DNA of 64,000 nt. It comes from Hyphomicrobiales bacterium. Lineage in GTDB: Bacteria; Pseudomonadota; Alphaproteobacteria; Rhizobiales; Rhizobiaceae. The stretch covers positions 797,776 to 861,775 of the forward strand of contig UCHD01000001.1 in the NCBI GenBank assembly GCA_900472175.1. The letters run 5' to 3'. Under the pieces are notes generated by a model. It was given only the letters and a program-made list of their open reading frames with translations. It did not search any database and was not told the DNA's origin. The stretch's first letter is position 1, and every line of letters starts with the position of its first letter. The position numbers and the translations under genes were made by a program. Shown here one piece after another: positions 50,519 to 59,307 of the stretch.

Positions 50519-50719
50519 GTGGCCGTGAAGAGATTTTTAACTTTGCGGAATGGAGCACGTTCGGTGAGAACTGGCTTGGTCATCATCATGACGATGTTTT
50601 TTGCGAGCCTTGCGCTCGATCTGGCGGTTCCGGCTGTCATTCTCATGAGCCTGGTTGCTCTGGATTGGCTGTCGGCGCAGGTCAAGCACGGCGCATTCGT
50701 GGAGGGGAGAACAGCATGA
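50519..50719 (+). CDS. Small membrane protein upstream of DUF6105 gene
   Basis: The frame from GTG 50519 encodes 66 residues with a basic head (MAVKRFLTLRNGARSVRTG) and a hydrophobic helix pair (LVIIMTMFFASLALDLAVPA, then VILMSLVALDWLSAQ). Its TGA overlaps the ATG of the next gene (ATGA), which supports real, coupled translation. A second GTG at 50525 and an ATG at 50579 are other starts. No family is recognised. Confidence 0.55.
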   Translation: MAVKRFLTLRNGARSVRTGLVIIMTMFFASLALDLAVPAVILMSLVALDWLSAQVKHGAFVEGRTA

Positions 50720-51060
50720 AGTGGTTCCTGATCCTCTGGGCGTGCCCGGTCATTCTGCTCACCGGCTGGTACGGGCTTTCCTACTACGACATGAGCTTCG
50801 GCATCTTCATGCTGACGCGTCAGGCGCATGATCTGGTGTTTGCAATTTATGGTAATGTGCTCGGCATACCGCCGGAAACCATTCCGCCGCTCGTGGCGCG
50901 CGCCATCGTCTTTGACAGCTTTTTGGTGTTCGCCATCATCGCCTTCCGCAAACGCCGCCAGATTCGTGCCTGGTATAACAAGCGTTTTCCGCCGGCTCAG
51001 AAGGGCGAATCGGGTGCCGCAGCCTTTGCCAAGGATGCCAATCTGTCGAGTGCGCCCTGA
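50716..51060 (+). CDS. DUF6105 family protein
   Basis: The 114-residue product has a strong N-terminal helix ([20 protein letters not shown]), a second helix near 70-92 ([18 protein letters not shown]) and a basic cytoplasmic tail. It fits DUF6105, a Rhizobiaceae family of unknown function. A GGAGGGGAG ribosome site lies just before the ATG. The last 64 bases overlap ruvX on the opposite strand. Confidence 0.8.
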   Translation: MKWFLILWACPVILLTGWYGLSYYDMSFGIFMLTRQAHDLVFAIYGNVLGIPPETIPPLVARAIVFDSFLVFAIIAFRKRRQIRAWYNKRFPPAQKGESGAAAFAKDANLSSAP

Positions 51061-51491
51061 AGAATGAACGAGGCGGCGGCCGAATCGATCCGGTCCGCCC
51101 GCTTCTTCCTCGAAACATCCATTTCGATCAGTACCCGCTCGGCGGCCACCGTCGATAGCCGTTCGTCCCAGTAGACGAACGGCAGGTCCGTCTTCTGCGC
51201 CATGTTGTGCACGAACGCCCGGGTCGCCTGAGCGCGGGGCCCCGCCGAACCGTCCATGTTGATCGGCAGGCCGATGATGAACGCCACGATCCTTTCCTTC
51301 TCCGCAACGGCAAGCAGCGCTTCCGCATCCAGCCCGAACTTCACCCGCTTGATCACCTCACGCGGCGTTGCAAACCGGCGTCCGAGATCGGAAACCGAAA
51401 TGCCGATAGTCTTGGTGCCAAGGTCGAGCCCGGCGATGGCCTGGCTGGGCAGGAGGGCGGTTGCGAGGTCTTCGATGCTGAGAACAGCCAT
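50997..51491 (-). CDS. ruvX: RuvX/YqgF family putative Holliday junction resolvase
   Basis: YqgF-family proteins act in pre-16S rRNA processing and perhaps as junction resolvases. The 164-residue product has the RNase H-like motifs [16 protein letters not shown] near 19, [17 protein letters not shown] near 72 and [14 protein letters not shown] near 107, with the expected acidic residues D23, E109 and a late [12 protein letters not shown] aspartate. Length is typical. It is divergent from the UPF0173 gene and overlaps the DUF6105 gene at its 3-prime end. Confidence 0.94.
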   Translation of the reverse strand: MAVLSIEDLATALLPSQAIAGLDLGTKTIGISVSDLGRRFATPREVIKRVKFGLDAEALLAVAEKERIVAFIIGLPINMDGSAGPRAQATRAFVHNMAQKTDLPFVYWDERLSTVAAERVLIEMDVSRKKRADRIDSAAASFILQGALDRLASLAKAAAPDSPF

Positions 51492-51600
51492 GTGATTTGC
51501 CGATTCGGTCTTTTAGGATTACTCGGGTGATCCATATCCCTATCCTGGCACCAAATCATCCCCACTGCCAATTCCTGTTGCAAATCAAGGAGTATTTCCC

Positions 51601-52305
51601 ATGAAGATCAAGTGGCTCGGACATTCCGCGTTCCATCTGGAAACCGCCAAATCGAAAATCCTCATCGACCCGTTCTTCACCGGCAATCCGTCCTTTGACG
51701 AATCCTCGCGCAAGGATGCCGCTGCTGGCCTGACTCATATTCTCCTCACGCACGGCCACGGCGATCACGTCGGCGATACGATTGCGCTCGCCAGGGAAAC
51801 CGGCGCGACCGTCGTTGCCAATGCTGATCTCGCGGCTTGGCTGGGCTCGAAGGGTGTCCAGGCGCTCGAAATGGGCAATACCGGTGGCACCATCCATCTC
51901 GACGGCTTTTCCACCACCCTCGTCAACGCGCTGCATTCCTCGGCGCAACTGACCGAGGACGGTGTCTCGCACTCGCTCGGCAACGCCAACGGTCTTGTCC
52001 TGCATTTCGAGGACGAACCGACGCTCTATCATATGGGCGATACCGACATCTTCTCTGACATGGGATTGATCCACGAACTGCACCAGCCGGAAATCGGCCT
52101 CGTTCCGATCGGCGACCGGTTCACCATGGGCGGTGCCGTGGCAGCCCTTGCCTGCCAGCGTTTCTTCAAGTTCGACCGGGTGCTTCCCTGCCACTATGGC
52201 TCCTTCGGTATCATAGACCAGACACCGGAGCTGTTCATCGCCGGCATGGATGGCGCGGCAACGAAGGTCGAAGCACCCGCAGTCGGCGGCATTGTTGCCG
52301 TCTAG
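51601..52305 (+). CDS. UPF0173 metal-dependent hydrolase
   Basis: The 234-residue product is a metallo-beta-lactamase-fold protein of the UPF0173 type: [15 protein letters not shown] at the N-terminus, the zinc motif [12 protein letters not shown] near residue 49, [12 protein letters not shown] near 141, and CHYGSF near 198. The substrate is unknown. The ATG at 51601 follows a GGAG-type site (AAGGAGTA). gatC follows after 84 bases in the same direction. Confidence 0.92.
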   Translation: MKIKWLGHSAFHLETAKSKILIDPFFTGNPSFDESSRKDAAAGLTHILLTHGHGDHVGDTIALARETGATVVANADLAAWLGSKGVQALEMGNTGGTIHLDGFSTTLVNALHSSAQLTEDGVSHSLGNANGLVLHFEDEPTLYHMGDTDIFSDMGLIHELHQPEIGLVPIGDRFTMGGAVAALACQRFFKFDRVLPCHYGSFGIIDQTPELFIAGMDGAATKVEAPAVGGIVAV

Positions 52306-52389
52306 GCGGCTCTACTTGCATTCCCCCGTTGCGTGGCAGCACTGCGGCTATTATAGCGGGGGAAAGTTCCTTGAAGACCGGAGACACCC

Positions 52390-52677
52390 ATGTCCGTAGA
52401 CCTCGCCACCGTGAAGCGCGTCGCGCGCCTTGCCCGCATTGCCGTCACCGAAGAGGAAGCGCAGCGCATGACCGGCGAACTGAACGGTATCCTCGGCTTC
52501 GTCGAGCAGCTTTCCGAGGTCAATGTCGATGGCGTCGAGCCGATGACATCCGTGACGCCGATGGCGATGAAGAAGCGCGTCGATGCGGTGACCGATGGCA
52601 ACAAGGCTGAGGATATCGTTGCCAATGCGCCGAACGAGGATCGCAATTTCTTCCTCGTCCCGAAGGTTGTCGAGTAA
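52390..52677 (+). CDS. gatC: Glu-tRNA(Gln)/Asp-tRNA(Asn) amidotransferase subunit C
   Basis: GatC holds the GatA-GatB amidotransferase together. The 95-residue product has the typical [20 protein letters not shown] start, [17 protein letters not shown] middle and the C-terminal [17 protein letters not shown]. gatA begins 48 bases later. Together with gatB at 57743 the set makes Gln-tRNA(Gln), and often Asn-tRNA(Asn), by the indirect route, which Rhizobiales use in place of GlnRS. Confidence 0.96.
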   Translation: MSVDLATVKRVARLARIAVTEEEAQRMTGELNGILGFVEQLSEVNVDGVEPMTSVTPMAMKKRVDAVTDGNKAEDIVANAPNEDRNFFLVPKVVE

Positions 52678-52725
52678 CCTTTGCCGCTGCCGCCGCCCGA
52701 ACGCACCCGATTTTGAAAGCCTGCC

Positions 52726-54207
52726 ATGACCGACCTGACCCGCCTGACCATCGCTGAAGCGCGCACCAAGCTGAGCTCCAAGGAAATCTCCGCCGTCGAA
52801 CTGACGGAGGCCTATATTGGCGCGATCGACGCGGCCAATGGTGCCCTGAATGCCTATGTCGTCACCACGCCGGACAAGGCCCGCGAGATGGCCAAGGCGT
52901 CGGATGCCCGTATCGCCAGCGGCAAGGCCGGCGCGCTTGAAGGCATTCCGCTCGGGATCAAGGATCTGTTCGGTACGGAAGGCGTCCACACTCAGGCCTG
53001 CAGCCACATTCTCGACGGCTTCAAGCCGCGCTATGAGTCGACCGTCACCCAGAACCTGTGGAACGACGGTGCCGTCATGCTTGGCAAGCTGAACATGGAC
53101 GAGTTCGCCATGGGTTCGTCGAACGAAAGTTCCTATTATGGCCCGGTGAAAAACCCCTGGCGCGCCAATGGCTCGAACCTTGATCTGGTTCCGGGCGGCT
53201 CCTCCGGTGGTTCGGCTGCTGCCGTGGCCGCCTTCCTCTGCGCCGGTGCGACCGCGACCGACACGGGCGGCTCGATCCGCCAGCCTGCCGCCTTCACCGG
53301 CACCGTCGGCATCAAGCCGACCTATGGCCGCTGCTCGCGCTGGGGCATCGTCGCCTTCGCGTCGTCGCTCGATCAGGCTGGCCCGATCGCCCGCGACGTG
53401 CGCGATGCGGCGATCCTGCTGAAATCGATGGCATCCGTCGATGCCAAGGATACCACCTCCGTCGATCTACCGGTCCCCAATTACGAAGCCGCGCTCGGTC
53501 AGTCGCTGAAGGGCATGAAGATCGGCATTCCGAAAGAATACCGCGTCGACGGCATGCCGGGCGAAATCGAAACGCTCTGGCAGCAGGGCATTGCCTGGCT
53601 GAGGGACGCCGGTGCCGAGATCGTCGATATCAGCCTGCCGCATACGAAATATGCGCTCCCGGCCTATTACATCGTTGCCCCGGCCGAAGCCTCGTCCAAT
53701 CTTGCCCGCTATGACGGCGTCCGCTACGGCCTGCGTGTCGATGGCAAGGACATTGCCGACATGTATGAAAAGACCCGCGCTGAAGGTTTCGGAACCGAGG
53801 TCAAGCGCCGCATCATGATCGGCACCTATGTGCTGTCGGCCGGTTACTACGACGCCTATTACCTGCAGGCCCAGAAGGTCCGCACGCTGATCAAGCGCGA
53901 CTTCGAACTGGCCTTCCACGCGGGTGTTGATGCGATCCTGACGCCTGCTACGCCGTCGTCGGCCTTCGGCATTGCCGACGAGGATCTGGCATCCGATCCG
54001 GTCAAGATGTATCTCAACGACATCTTCACCGTGACGGTCAACATGGCCGGCCTGCCGGGCATCGCCGTCCCCGCCGGTCTCGACCACAAGGGCCTGCCGC
54101 TCGGCCTGCAACTGATCGGCAAGCCGTTCGAGGAAGAAACGCTGTTCAAGACGGCGCATGTCATCGAACAGGCCGCCGGAAAGTTCCAGCCGGCCAAGTG
54201 GTGGTAA
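52726..54207 (+). CDS. gatA: Glu-tRNA(Gln)/Asp-tRNA(Asn) amidotransferase subunit A
   Basis: GatA is the glutaminase subunit. The 493-residue amidase-signature protein shows the catalytic triad Lys79 ([11 protein letters not shown]), cis-Ser159 ([13 protein letters not shown]) and nucleophile Ser183 ([11 protein letters not shown]). Length and spacing to gatC fit the family. Its stop overlaps the start of a GNAT gene. gatB lies about 3.5 kb downstream, separated by unrelated genes. Confidence 0.97.
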   Translation: MTDLTRLTIAEARTKLSSKEISAVELTEAYIGAIDAANGALNAYVVTTPDKAREMAKASDARIASGKAGALEGIPLGIKDLFGTEGVHTQACSHILDGFKPRYESTVTQNLWNDGAVMLGKLNMDEFAMGSSNESSYYGPVKNPWRANGSNLDLVPGGSSGGSAAAVAAFLCAGATATDTGGSIRQPAAFTGTVGIKPTYGRCSRWGIVAFASSLDQAGPIARDVRDAAILLKSMASVDAKDTTSVDLPVPNYEAALGQSLKGMKIGIPKEYRVDGMPGEIETLWQQGIAWLRDAGAEIVDISLPHTKYALPAYYIVAPAEASSNLARYDGVRYGLRVDGKDIADMYEKTRAEGFGTEVKRRIMIGTYVLSAGYYDAYYLQAQKVRTLIKRDFELAFHAGVDAILTPATPSSAFGIADEDLASDPVKMYLNDIFTVTVNMAGLPGIAVPAGLDHKGLPLGLQLIGKPFEEETLFKTAHVIEQAAGKFQPAKWW

Positions 54208-54719
54208 AGACGGCCTTCCGTCTTCGCAACATGACTGCCTCGGATGCCGGGGCAGTTGCGCGGATCGGATATGAAGCCTGGAAATCGAACCGTGTTCACC
54301 AGAGCTGGTTTGAACCCAGCGTCGTAACGCGTGTCGAAGATGGTTTTCTGACCTTCGCCGGCCGTCGGGATGCCGACGTCATTGTCGGTGTTGCGGCAGG
54401 TGAGATTATCGGCTGGGGCGCCCGCGATAGCCGAGAGCATCCCGGTGACCGGTCTCGCGGCTGGAATTATATCTCAGACATCTGGATTGCCCCGCATTGG
54501 CAGGGCAGGGGCGCCGGCTCCGCGCTGATTGGCGAACTTCTTGGTCGGATGCGGGTTGAAGATCTCGGTGTCGCCAGCATCGAGACCGATGCCTCCAACG
54601 ATGCGGCTCTGTCTCTCTACAGGAAGCTCGGTTTTACCGAAATTTGGCGAGGTACGGATTACTCTCCGTCGCTCGGTCTTGATCAGACAAAGGTGCGTCT
54701 GGAAAAATCGCTTCTGTGA
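54198..54719 (+). CDS. GNAT family N-acetyltransferase
   Basis: The 173-residue product has the GNAT fold: beta-1 [32 protein letters not shown] (beta-4 and the acetyl-CoA pyrophosphate loop Q-x-R/G-x-G-x-A/G) and [15 protein letters not shown]. Starts at GTG 54198 or 54201 overlap the gatA stop and imply coupling; an ATG at 54231 would cut beta-1. The substrate is unknown. A second GNAT follows after 31 bases. Confidence 0.88.
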   Translation: MVVKTAFRLRNMTASDAGAVARIGYEAWKSNRVHQSWFEPSVVTRVEDGFLTFAGRRDADVIVGVAAGEIIGWGARDSREHPGDRSRGWNYISDIWIAPHWQGRGAGSALIGELLGRMRVEDLGVASIETDASNDAALSLYRKLGFTEIWRGTDYSPSLGLDQTKVRLEKSLL

Positions 54720-54750
54720 TGCTCTACTTGCGGCGGGAGGGATCCGCAGC

Positions 54751-55260
54751 ATGATAATCGTCCGCCTCGCGCGCGAAGAGGAAACGCCTGCTCTTGCAGA
54801 GCTCGGCCTTGATGCTTGGGAAAAAGCCGTTTCCGGCGTTACCGATGCAAGGGCGATGCGGCGCGTCGCTGAACTGTCCTTTCTTTCGTTTCTGCGTTCG
54901 AACTGGTTTTTGGTGAGCGTTATCGAAAACGGTGGTGCGGTTGCCGGCTGGGCGGCGCGTGAAGACAGGGACGGGACGATTTCCGACCTCTGGATTGAGC
55001 CTGCGCTGCAGCGAAGCGGTTTTGGATCATCACTGCTTGCCGATCTGGAGCGCAAAATATTGGCTGATGGCTTTCAGGTTGCTGCGCTCAGGACACATGC
55101 ACAGAATGTTCAGGCCATCGATTTCTTTCGCAAGCATGGCTATGCGGTCAGTTCGCTGTCGACGGCTTATGCACCGAAGCTCGACCGGGATATCGAATCG
55201 GTTGGTTTGACGAAGACGCTGCGGGAGCCTGCTGTCCATCAGGATCAGCAGTGGTTCTGA
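54751..55260 (+). CDS. GNAT family N-acetyltransferase
   Basis: The 169-residue product has MIIVRLAREEETPALAEL, ISDLWIEPALQRSGFGSSLL (acetyl-CoA loop, with serine in place of the usual glycine after Arg) and NVQAIDFFRKHGYAV. A GGGAGG ribosome site precedes the ATG at 54751. It is the last gene before a bidirectional terminator and converges on the yjhX-like gene. Substrate is unknown; it shares the general plan but not close sequence with the preceding GNAT. Confidence 0.87.
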   Translation: MIIVRLAREEETPALAELGLDAWEKAVSGVTDARAMRRVAELSFLSFLRSNWFLVSVIENGGAVAGWAAREDRDGTISDLWIEPALQRSGFGSSLLADLERKILADGFQVAALRTHAQNVQAIDFFRKHGYAVSSLSTAYAPKLDRDIESVGLTKTLREPAVHQDQQWF

Positions 55261-55271
55261 GTGGCGATCAA

Positions 55272-55309
55272 AAAACCGGCGAGACCGAATGAAGGGTCCC
55301 GCCGGTTTT
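55272..55309. terminator. Bidirectional terminator between GNAT and yjhX
   Basis: AAAACCGGCG at 55272-55281 pairs with CGCCGGTTTT at 55300-55309, extended by GACC/GGTC inside. A-run and T-run flank it on both sides, so it can stop transcripts from the GNAT side and from the yjhX side. Confidence 0.88.
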
Positions 55310-55315
55310 GTCCTG

Positions 55316-55573
55316 TCAGCGATTGTTCAATTGCGGGCGCACGAGAATGAGGCCGCGTTGGGTGATCCGGTAAGGCTTGCCGCCGGATGAAGAAATCGCT
55401 TTCTTCTGCTTCAGTTTACGAAACATCTCCAAACCAAAACCGGGATAGAGCCAGCCGTCGCGGGTGAAGCATCGGGCCTCCTCGATCGTCTTTGTCTCCG
55501 AGCGGATGATTTCGATGCGGCCGCCTTGGGCCATAAGATGAAGAATACGCTGTTCGTCGCGTGAAATGTTCAT
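55316..55573 (-). CDS. yjhX: YjhX/TopAI family toxin-like protein (UPF0386)
   Basis: The 85-residue product matches the YjhX family along its length: MNISRDEQRILHLMAQGGRI, CFTRDGWLYPGF, MFRKLKQKKAISSSGGKPYR and the end RGLILVRPQLNNR. E. coli YjhX (TopAI) inhibits topoisomerase I and is neutralised by the GNAT protein YjhQ. Here no antitoxin lies in the same transcript, although two GNAT genes lie convergently next door. Two matching palindromes upstream suggest tight control. Toxicity in this organism is not shown; chromosomal rhizobial copies may be plain regulators. Confidence 0.85.
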   Translation of the reverse strand: MNISRDEQRILHLMAQGGRIEIIRSETKTIEEARCFTRDGWLYPGFGLEMFRKLKQKKAISSSGGKPYRITQRGLILVRPQLNNR

Positions 55574-55592
55574 TGATGTTGAGATCCGAAAA

Positions 55593-55638
55593 GCGTTCGC
55601 TTGAACGCATGAAAACGGGTCTGCCGTTCAGTCGAACG
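55593..55638. promoter_or_regulatory. Tandem palindromic operators upstream of yjhX
   Basis: GCGTTC-GCTT-GAACGC at 55593-55608 and CGTTC-AGTC-GAACG at 55625-55638 (outer arms 55625-55629 and 55634-55638) share the pattern CGTTC-N4-GAACG. Their centres are 31 bases apart, about three helical turns, so two dimers would bind the same face. The first lies 20 bases before the yjhX ATG. The spacing rules out LexA (GTTC-N7-GTTC). The binding protein is unknown and could be YjhX itself or a partner. Confidence 0.55.
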
Positions 55639-55768
55639 TCAGGGCTTCGTTTTCTCGGCCCGAGCGCACAAGTAAACTTGCGCGCAGGGGCCTTCAGACA
55701 ATCTCAGATATAGAAAACATCAAAACTCCATAAGGACGGCCGCTTTTAAGCGAAGGAATGCCGTCCCG

Positions 55769-56674
55769 TCAAGAATGTGACGGGAACATCAGCGATTGAT
55801 GCATGCCGAGACCAGCCATGACGCCGTCGGCGGAAACAAGCGTGATGTTGCCGAACGCGCGGGCATTGTCACCGGCTGCATAGACCCCGGGGACACTGGT
55901 TGCCTTGACGGCGTCGGTGGCGAGGATTTTGCCAGCGGGTGTGTCCTGCAGGGTGCAGCCGAGGCGTTCGGCGATCGTGCCGCGCATGTGCAGATTGGCC
56001 GCGACGAACAGCGCCTTGACGTCGAACGTCCGGCCGTTCTCCAGCCGCACGCGCAGCCTGTCGCAGGTGCCTGCCTCGACCACGCTGACCGTGCCGGGCT
56101 GGAGCCTGACATTGCGGTGTTCGAGAAGGGCAAGTGTCTCTTCGTCCGGTTCCGGCATTGCGTTGGTAAACAGCGTGACATCGCCCCAGTCGGCGACGAC
56201 GGCTGCCTGATGCGCCGACATCGGCTGTGTCGCCAGAACCCCAATCGGGCCGCCGCCGATTTCATAGCCGTGGCAATAGGGGCAATGGAGAACCGTCTTG
56301 CCCCAGCGCTCGGCCAAGCCCGGGATATCGGGAAGGCGGTCTTCGATGCCGCTCGCCAGAAGCAGCCGCCGGGCAGCAACTGTACCATATCCGGCAACGC
56401 CAATATCAAAATCATCGATTGCACCTTCCGCAGAGTCAGCTTCGCCCTCGATGAAGGTTACCGTGGGGTAGGCGGCCAGTTGAGCCCGCGCGTCGGCCAA
56501 AATCTCCAGGCCGGATTTGCCATCATGTCCCAGAACGCCGTGGGAATGGGCGGCAAACCGGTTGCGCGGCGTGCCGTTGTCGATGATGGTGACGTGACGC
56601 CGGGCGCGGGCGAGAATATAGGCGGCGGATAATCCGGCGAAACCACCGCCGATGATGACTGCATCCTGTTGCAT
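55769..56674 (-). CDS. Thioredoxin-reductase-like FAD/NAD(P) oxidoreductase
   Basis: The 301-residue product has the FAD loop DAVIIGGGFAGLSAAYILAR, the redox pair C-x2-C in LHCPYCHGYEIGG near residue 135, a second nucleotide-binding region (PIGVLATQPMS) and the C-terminal PGVYAAGDNARAFG. The PYCHGYE form is typical of low-molecular-weight thioredoxin-reductase-like enzymes of unknown disulfide partner rather than TrxB. The ATG at 56674 is chosen. An Rrf2 regulator gene lies 76 bases upstream in the same direction and probably controls it. Confidence 0.9.
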   Translation of the reverse strand: MQQDAVIIGGGFAGLSAAYILARARRHVTIIDNGTPRNRFAAHSHGVLGHDGKSGLEILADARAQLAAYPTVTFIEGEADSAEGAIDDFDIGVAGYGTVAARRLLLASGIEDRLPDIPGLAERWGKTVLHCPYCHGYEIGGGPIGVLATQPMSAHQAAVVADWGDVTLFTNAMPEPDEETLALLEHRNVRLQPGTVSVVEAGTCDRLRVRLENGRTFDVKALFVAANLHMRGTIAERLGCTLQDTPAGKILATDAVKATSVPGVYAAGDNARAFGNITLVSADGVMAGLGMHQSLMFPSHS

Positions 56675-56750
56675 GCTTGTTCCTTCCATAGCTCCGCCCG
56701 CCGGAAGTTTTGCGAAATCCGGGACGGGAGACTTTTGTCGGTGTTGGATG

Positions 56751-57203
56751 TCAGCCGGGCTGTTTCAGCGCGGCCCGGTGTTCGGCAAAGCGCCGCTTGA
56801 AGTCGGCGGCAAGGGTGGCCAGGGTCACCTCGCCAAGCCGCGCGATCAGCATGGCCTCCGCATCGCGAAACGCATCGTCCAGTGCATGGTTGACCGCTTG
56901 CTCGACCAGGCAGCCCGGGCTTTCCGTGACATTGCCCATCTGGAAGAGCATCGGTTCTCCCAGCGCCGTATAGATGTCGCGCATGGTGACGTCTTCCAAT
57001 GGCCGTCCGAGCGTCCAGCCACCGCCATGGCCGCGGCCGGAGGTGACGAGGCCCGCCTCGCGCAATCCGGCCATGGTGCGCCGGACGACGACGGGGTTTG
57101 TCTGCAGGCAGGCGGCCAGTTCGTCCGATGTCATCGGGCGCTCGCGTTCTGCCATGTGAAGCAGTGCATGCAGCACCGCGGAAAGTCGGCTGTTTCTTTT
57201 CAT
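56751..57203 (-). CDS. Rrf2 family transcriptional regulator
   Basis: The 150-residue product starts MKRNSRLSAVLHALLHMAE and has the Rrf2 winged helix: TSDELAACLQTNPVVVRRTM and the wing GHGGGWTLGRPLEDVTMRDI. It has only two cysteines, so it is not an IscR-like cluster protein with three; C109-type ligands are not obvious. It fits the YwnA-like group that often controls adjacent flavoproteins. The ATG at 57203 lies within a few bases of the predicted transcription start, so the message may be leaderless. Confidence 0.88.
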   Translation of the reverse strand: MKRNSRLSAVLHALLHMAERERPMTSDELAACLQTNPVVVRRTMAGLREAGLVTSGRGHGGGWTLGRPLEDVTMRDIYTALGEPMLFQMGNVTESPGCLVEQAVNHALDDAFRDAEAMLIARLGEVTLATLAADFKRRFAEHRAALKQPG

Positions 57204-57239
57204 GTAATAATAATAGTTACGAATAGGGGCGCAAGTCAA
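57204..57239 (-). promoter_or_regulatory. Promoter and probable operator of the Rrf2 gene
   Basis: On the minus strand TTGACT (57239-57234) is followed after 17 to 18 bases by CTATTAT (57216-57210), a strong promoter. The interval 57204-57220 reads GTAA-N9-TTAC, an imperfect palindrome that covers the -10 box and touches the ATG, as expected for autorepression. No room remains for a Shine-Dalgarno sequence. Confidence 0.55.
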
Positions 57240-57284
57240 GCCATGGCGGCCGGGTCAAGGAGGCGGTTGATTCTGCGTTAGCTA

Positions 57285-57593
57285 TCAGGAATGGAAAATG
57301 TGACCGGCGAGCACCCATGGCAGAACCAGAAGCCCGACGGAGGCAACGGCTGCGTGCAGCACGAGGATTGCAGCGAGCCGGGTGCGAAAGGGTTCCTTGC
57401 GGGTTTTGTGCCGCAACAGCCGCTGGGCGGCGAGGGCGCCGAGACTGCCGCCAAAAAACGCCAAGCTTAAAAGTTTGTTTTCAGGAACGCGCCATTTCCC
57501 ACCGCGCGCCGCCGCCTTGTCCCACCAGAAGACGCAGAACGTCACGATGTTCAGAACGAGCAACAGAGCGGCGAGTGTAAGGCAGGTGGTCAT
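57285..57593 (-). CDS. DUF1294 membrane protein
   Basis: The 102-residue product has an N-terminal helix ([20 protein letters not shown]), the conserved [28 protein letters not shown] centre (WRVPE motif), KTRKEPFR, and a C-terminal helix, the pattern of DUF1294. In other proteins this domain follows a cold-shock domain; here it is alone. Function is unknown. It is divergent from gatB. Confidence 0.88.
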   Translation of the reverse strand: MTTCLTLAALLLVLNIVTFCVFWWDKAAARGGKWRVPENKLLSLAFFGGSLGALAAQRLLRHKTRKEPFRTRLAAILVLHAAVASVGLLVLPWVLAGHIFHS

Positions 57594-57742
57594 GGCGGAT
57601 AGAGTGCCGCAAAAAATTGAACAGATCGCAAACGCCCGGCGATAAGGCCCAAACCGTCACACCGGATGTGACAAGCCTTGCACGCCATAGCCAATTGTTC
57701 TACCCAGAGACACACGAATTGAAGCTTACAGAAGAGCATTCC

Positions 57743-59245
57743 ATGACCCTCGTCGACGTCCGCATCTCCGAACCGAAACGCTATATTCCGGGCGCCACTG
57801 GCGACTGGGAAGTCATTATCGGCCTGGAAGTCCATGCCCAGGTGACCAGCAATTCGAAGCTGTTCTCGGGTGCCTCGACGACGTTCGGCAATGCGCCGAA
57901 TTCCAACGTCTCGCTGGTCGACGCCGCCATGCCCGGCATGTTGCCCGTCATCAACGAGGAATGCGTCAAGCAGGCGGTCCGCACCGGTCTTGGCCTGAAG
58001 GCTCAGATCAACAAGCGTTCGATCTTCGACCGCAAGAACTATTTCTATCCGGACCTGCCGCAGGGCTACCAGATTTCCCAGTTCAAGGATCCGATCGTCG
58101 GCGAAGGCCAGATCGTCATTTCGGTCGGCCCGGATCGTCAAGGCCAGTTCGAGGATATCGAAATCGGCATCGAGCGGCTGCATCTGGAACAGGATGCCGG
58201 CAAGTCGATGCACGACCAGAGCCCGACCATGTCCTATGTCGATCTGAACCGTTCGGGCGTGGCGCTGATGGAAATCGTCTCCAAGCCCGACATGCGCTCG
58301 TCCGACGAGGCCAAGGCCTATGTGACCAAGCTGCGTTCGATCGTGCGTTACCTCGGCACCTGCGACGGCAACATGGACGAAGGTTCCTTGCGCGCCGACG
58401 TCAACGTCTCGGTGCGCCGCCCGGGCGAAGGCTTTGGCACGCGCTGCGAGATCAAGAACGTCAACTCCATCCGTTTCATCGGCCAGGCGATCGAATATGA
58501 GGCCCGCCGCCAGATCGGTATTCTCGAAGACGGCGGCTCGATCGACCAGGAAACCCGCCTGTTCGACCCGAACAAGGGCGAGACCCGCTCGATGCGCTCC
58601 AAGGAAGATGCGCATGATTATCGCTATTTCCCGGATCCGGACCTTCTGCCGCTCGAATTCGACGATGCCTTCGTCGAGGAACTGAAGGCACATCTACCGG
58701 AACTGCCTGACGACAAGAAGGAGCGTTTTGTCCGCGATCTCGGCCTGTCGATCTACGACGCATCGGTGCTCGTCTCGGAAAAGGCGATTGCCGATTATTT
58801 CGAAGCCGTGGCCGCCGGCCGCGATGGCAAGATTGCCGCCAACTGGGTGATTAACGATCTCTTGGGCGCGTTGAACAAAGCCAGCAAAGCCATTGAAGAG
58901 ACTCCGGTTTCGCCCGCTCAGCTCGGTGGCATTCTCGATCTCATCAAGTCGGAAGCCATCTCCGGCAAGATCGCCAAGGATCTGTTCGAAATCGTCTGGA
59001 CCGAAGGCGGCGACCCGGCCGAGCTGGTCGAGAGCCGCGGCATGAAGCAGGTCACCGACACCGGCGCCATCGAAAAGGCTGTCGATGAAATCATTGCCGC
59101 AAACCCGGATCAGGTTGCCAAGGTTCAGGCCAAGCCGTCGCTGGCCGGCTGGTTCGTCGGCCAGGTGATGAAGTCGACCGGCGGCAAGGCCAACCCGCAG
59201 GCCGTACAGGCGCTGGTCAAGGCCAAGCTCGGCATCGAGGACTGA
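57743..59245 (+). CDS. gatB: Glu-tRNA(Gln)/Asp-tRNA(Asn) amidotransferase subunit B
   Basis: GatB binds the mischarged tRNA and activates its carboxylate. The 500-residue product has [26 protein letters not shown]-like segment [20 protein letters not shown], and the C-terminal YqeY-like helical domain ending [17 protein letters not shown]. The ATG at 57743 gives the standard length; the frame runs upstream to 57617. It completes GatCAB with the genes at 52390-54207. Confidence 0.97.
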   Translation: MTLVDVRISEPKRYIPGATGDWEVIIGLEVHAQVTSNSKLFSGASTTFGNAPNSNVSLVDAAMPGMLPVINEECVKQAVRTGLGLKAQINKRSIFDRKNYFYPDLPQGYQISQFKDPIVGEGQIVISVGPDRQGQFEDIEIGIERLHLEQDAGKSMHDQSPTMSYVDLNRSGVALMEIVSKPDMRSSDEAKAYVTKLRSIVRYLGTCDGNMDEGSLRADVNVSVRRPGEGFGTRCEIKNVNSIRFIGQAIEYEARRQIGILEDGGSIDQETRLFDPNKGETRSMRSKEDAHDYRYFPDPDLLPLEFDDAFVEELKAHLPELPDDKKERFVRDLGLSIYDASVLVSEKAIADYFEAVAAGRDGKIAANWVINDLLGALNKASKAIEETPVSPAQLGGILDLIKSEAISGKIAKDLFEIVWTEGGDPAELVESRGMKQVTDTGAIEKAVDEIIAANPDQVAKVQAKPSLAGWFVGQVMKSTGGKANPQAVQALVKAKLGIED

Positions 59246-59290
59246 GCAATTCCAGGAAAAGTGTGACGCGGTTTTCCGTCCGGAATTGCG
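59246..59290. repeat. Rhizobiaceae-type intergenic palindromic repeat
   Basis: GCAATTCC at 59246-59253 pairs with GGAATTGC at 59282-59289, and inside it GGAAAA pairs with TTTTCC around an 11-base loop. I recognise this pattern (AATTCC..GGAAAA..TTTTCCG..GGAATT) as a short element scattered in many copies between genes of Rhizobium-group genomes. It directly follows the gatB stop and may help end its transcript. I see one copy in this window. Confidence 0.7.
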
Positions 59291-59307
59291 ATTGAAAGGC
59301 CCAAAAC

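Noticed and set aside
54198-55573. GNAT plus YjhX as a classical toxin-antitoxin operon
   Set aside because: The genes converge and are separated by a bidirectional terminator, so they are not one operon; kept only as a possible trans pair.
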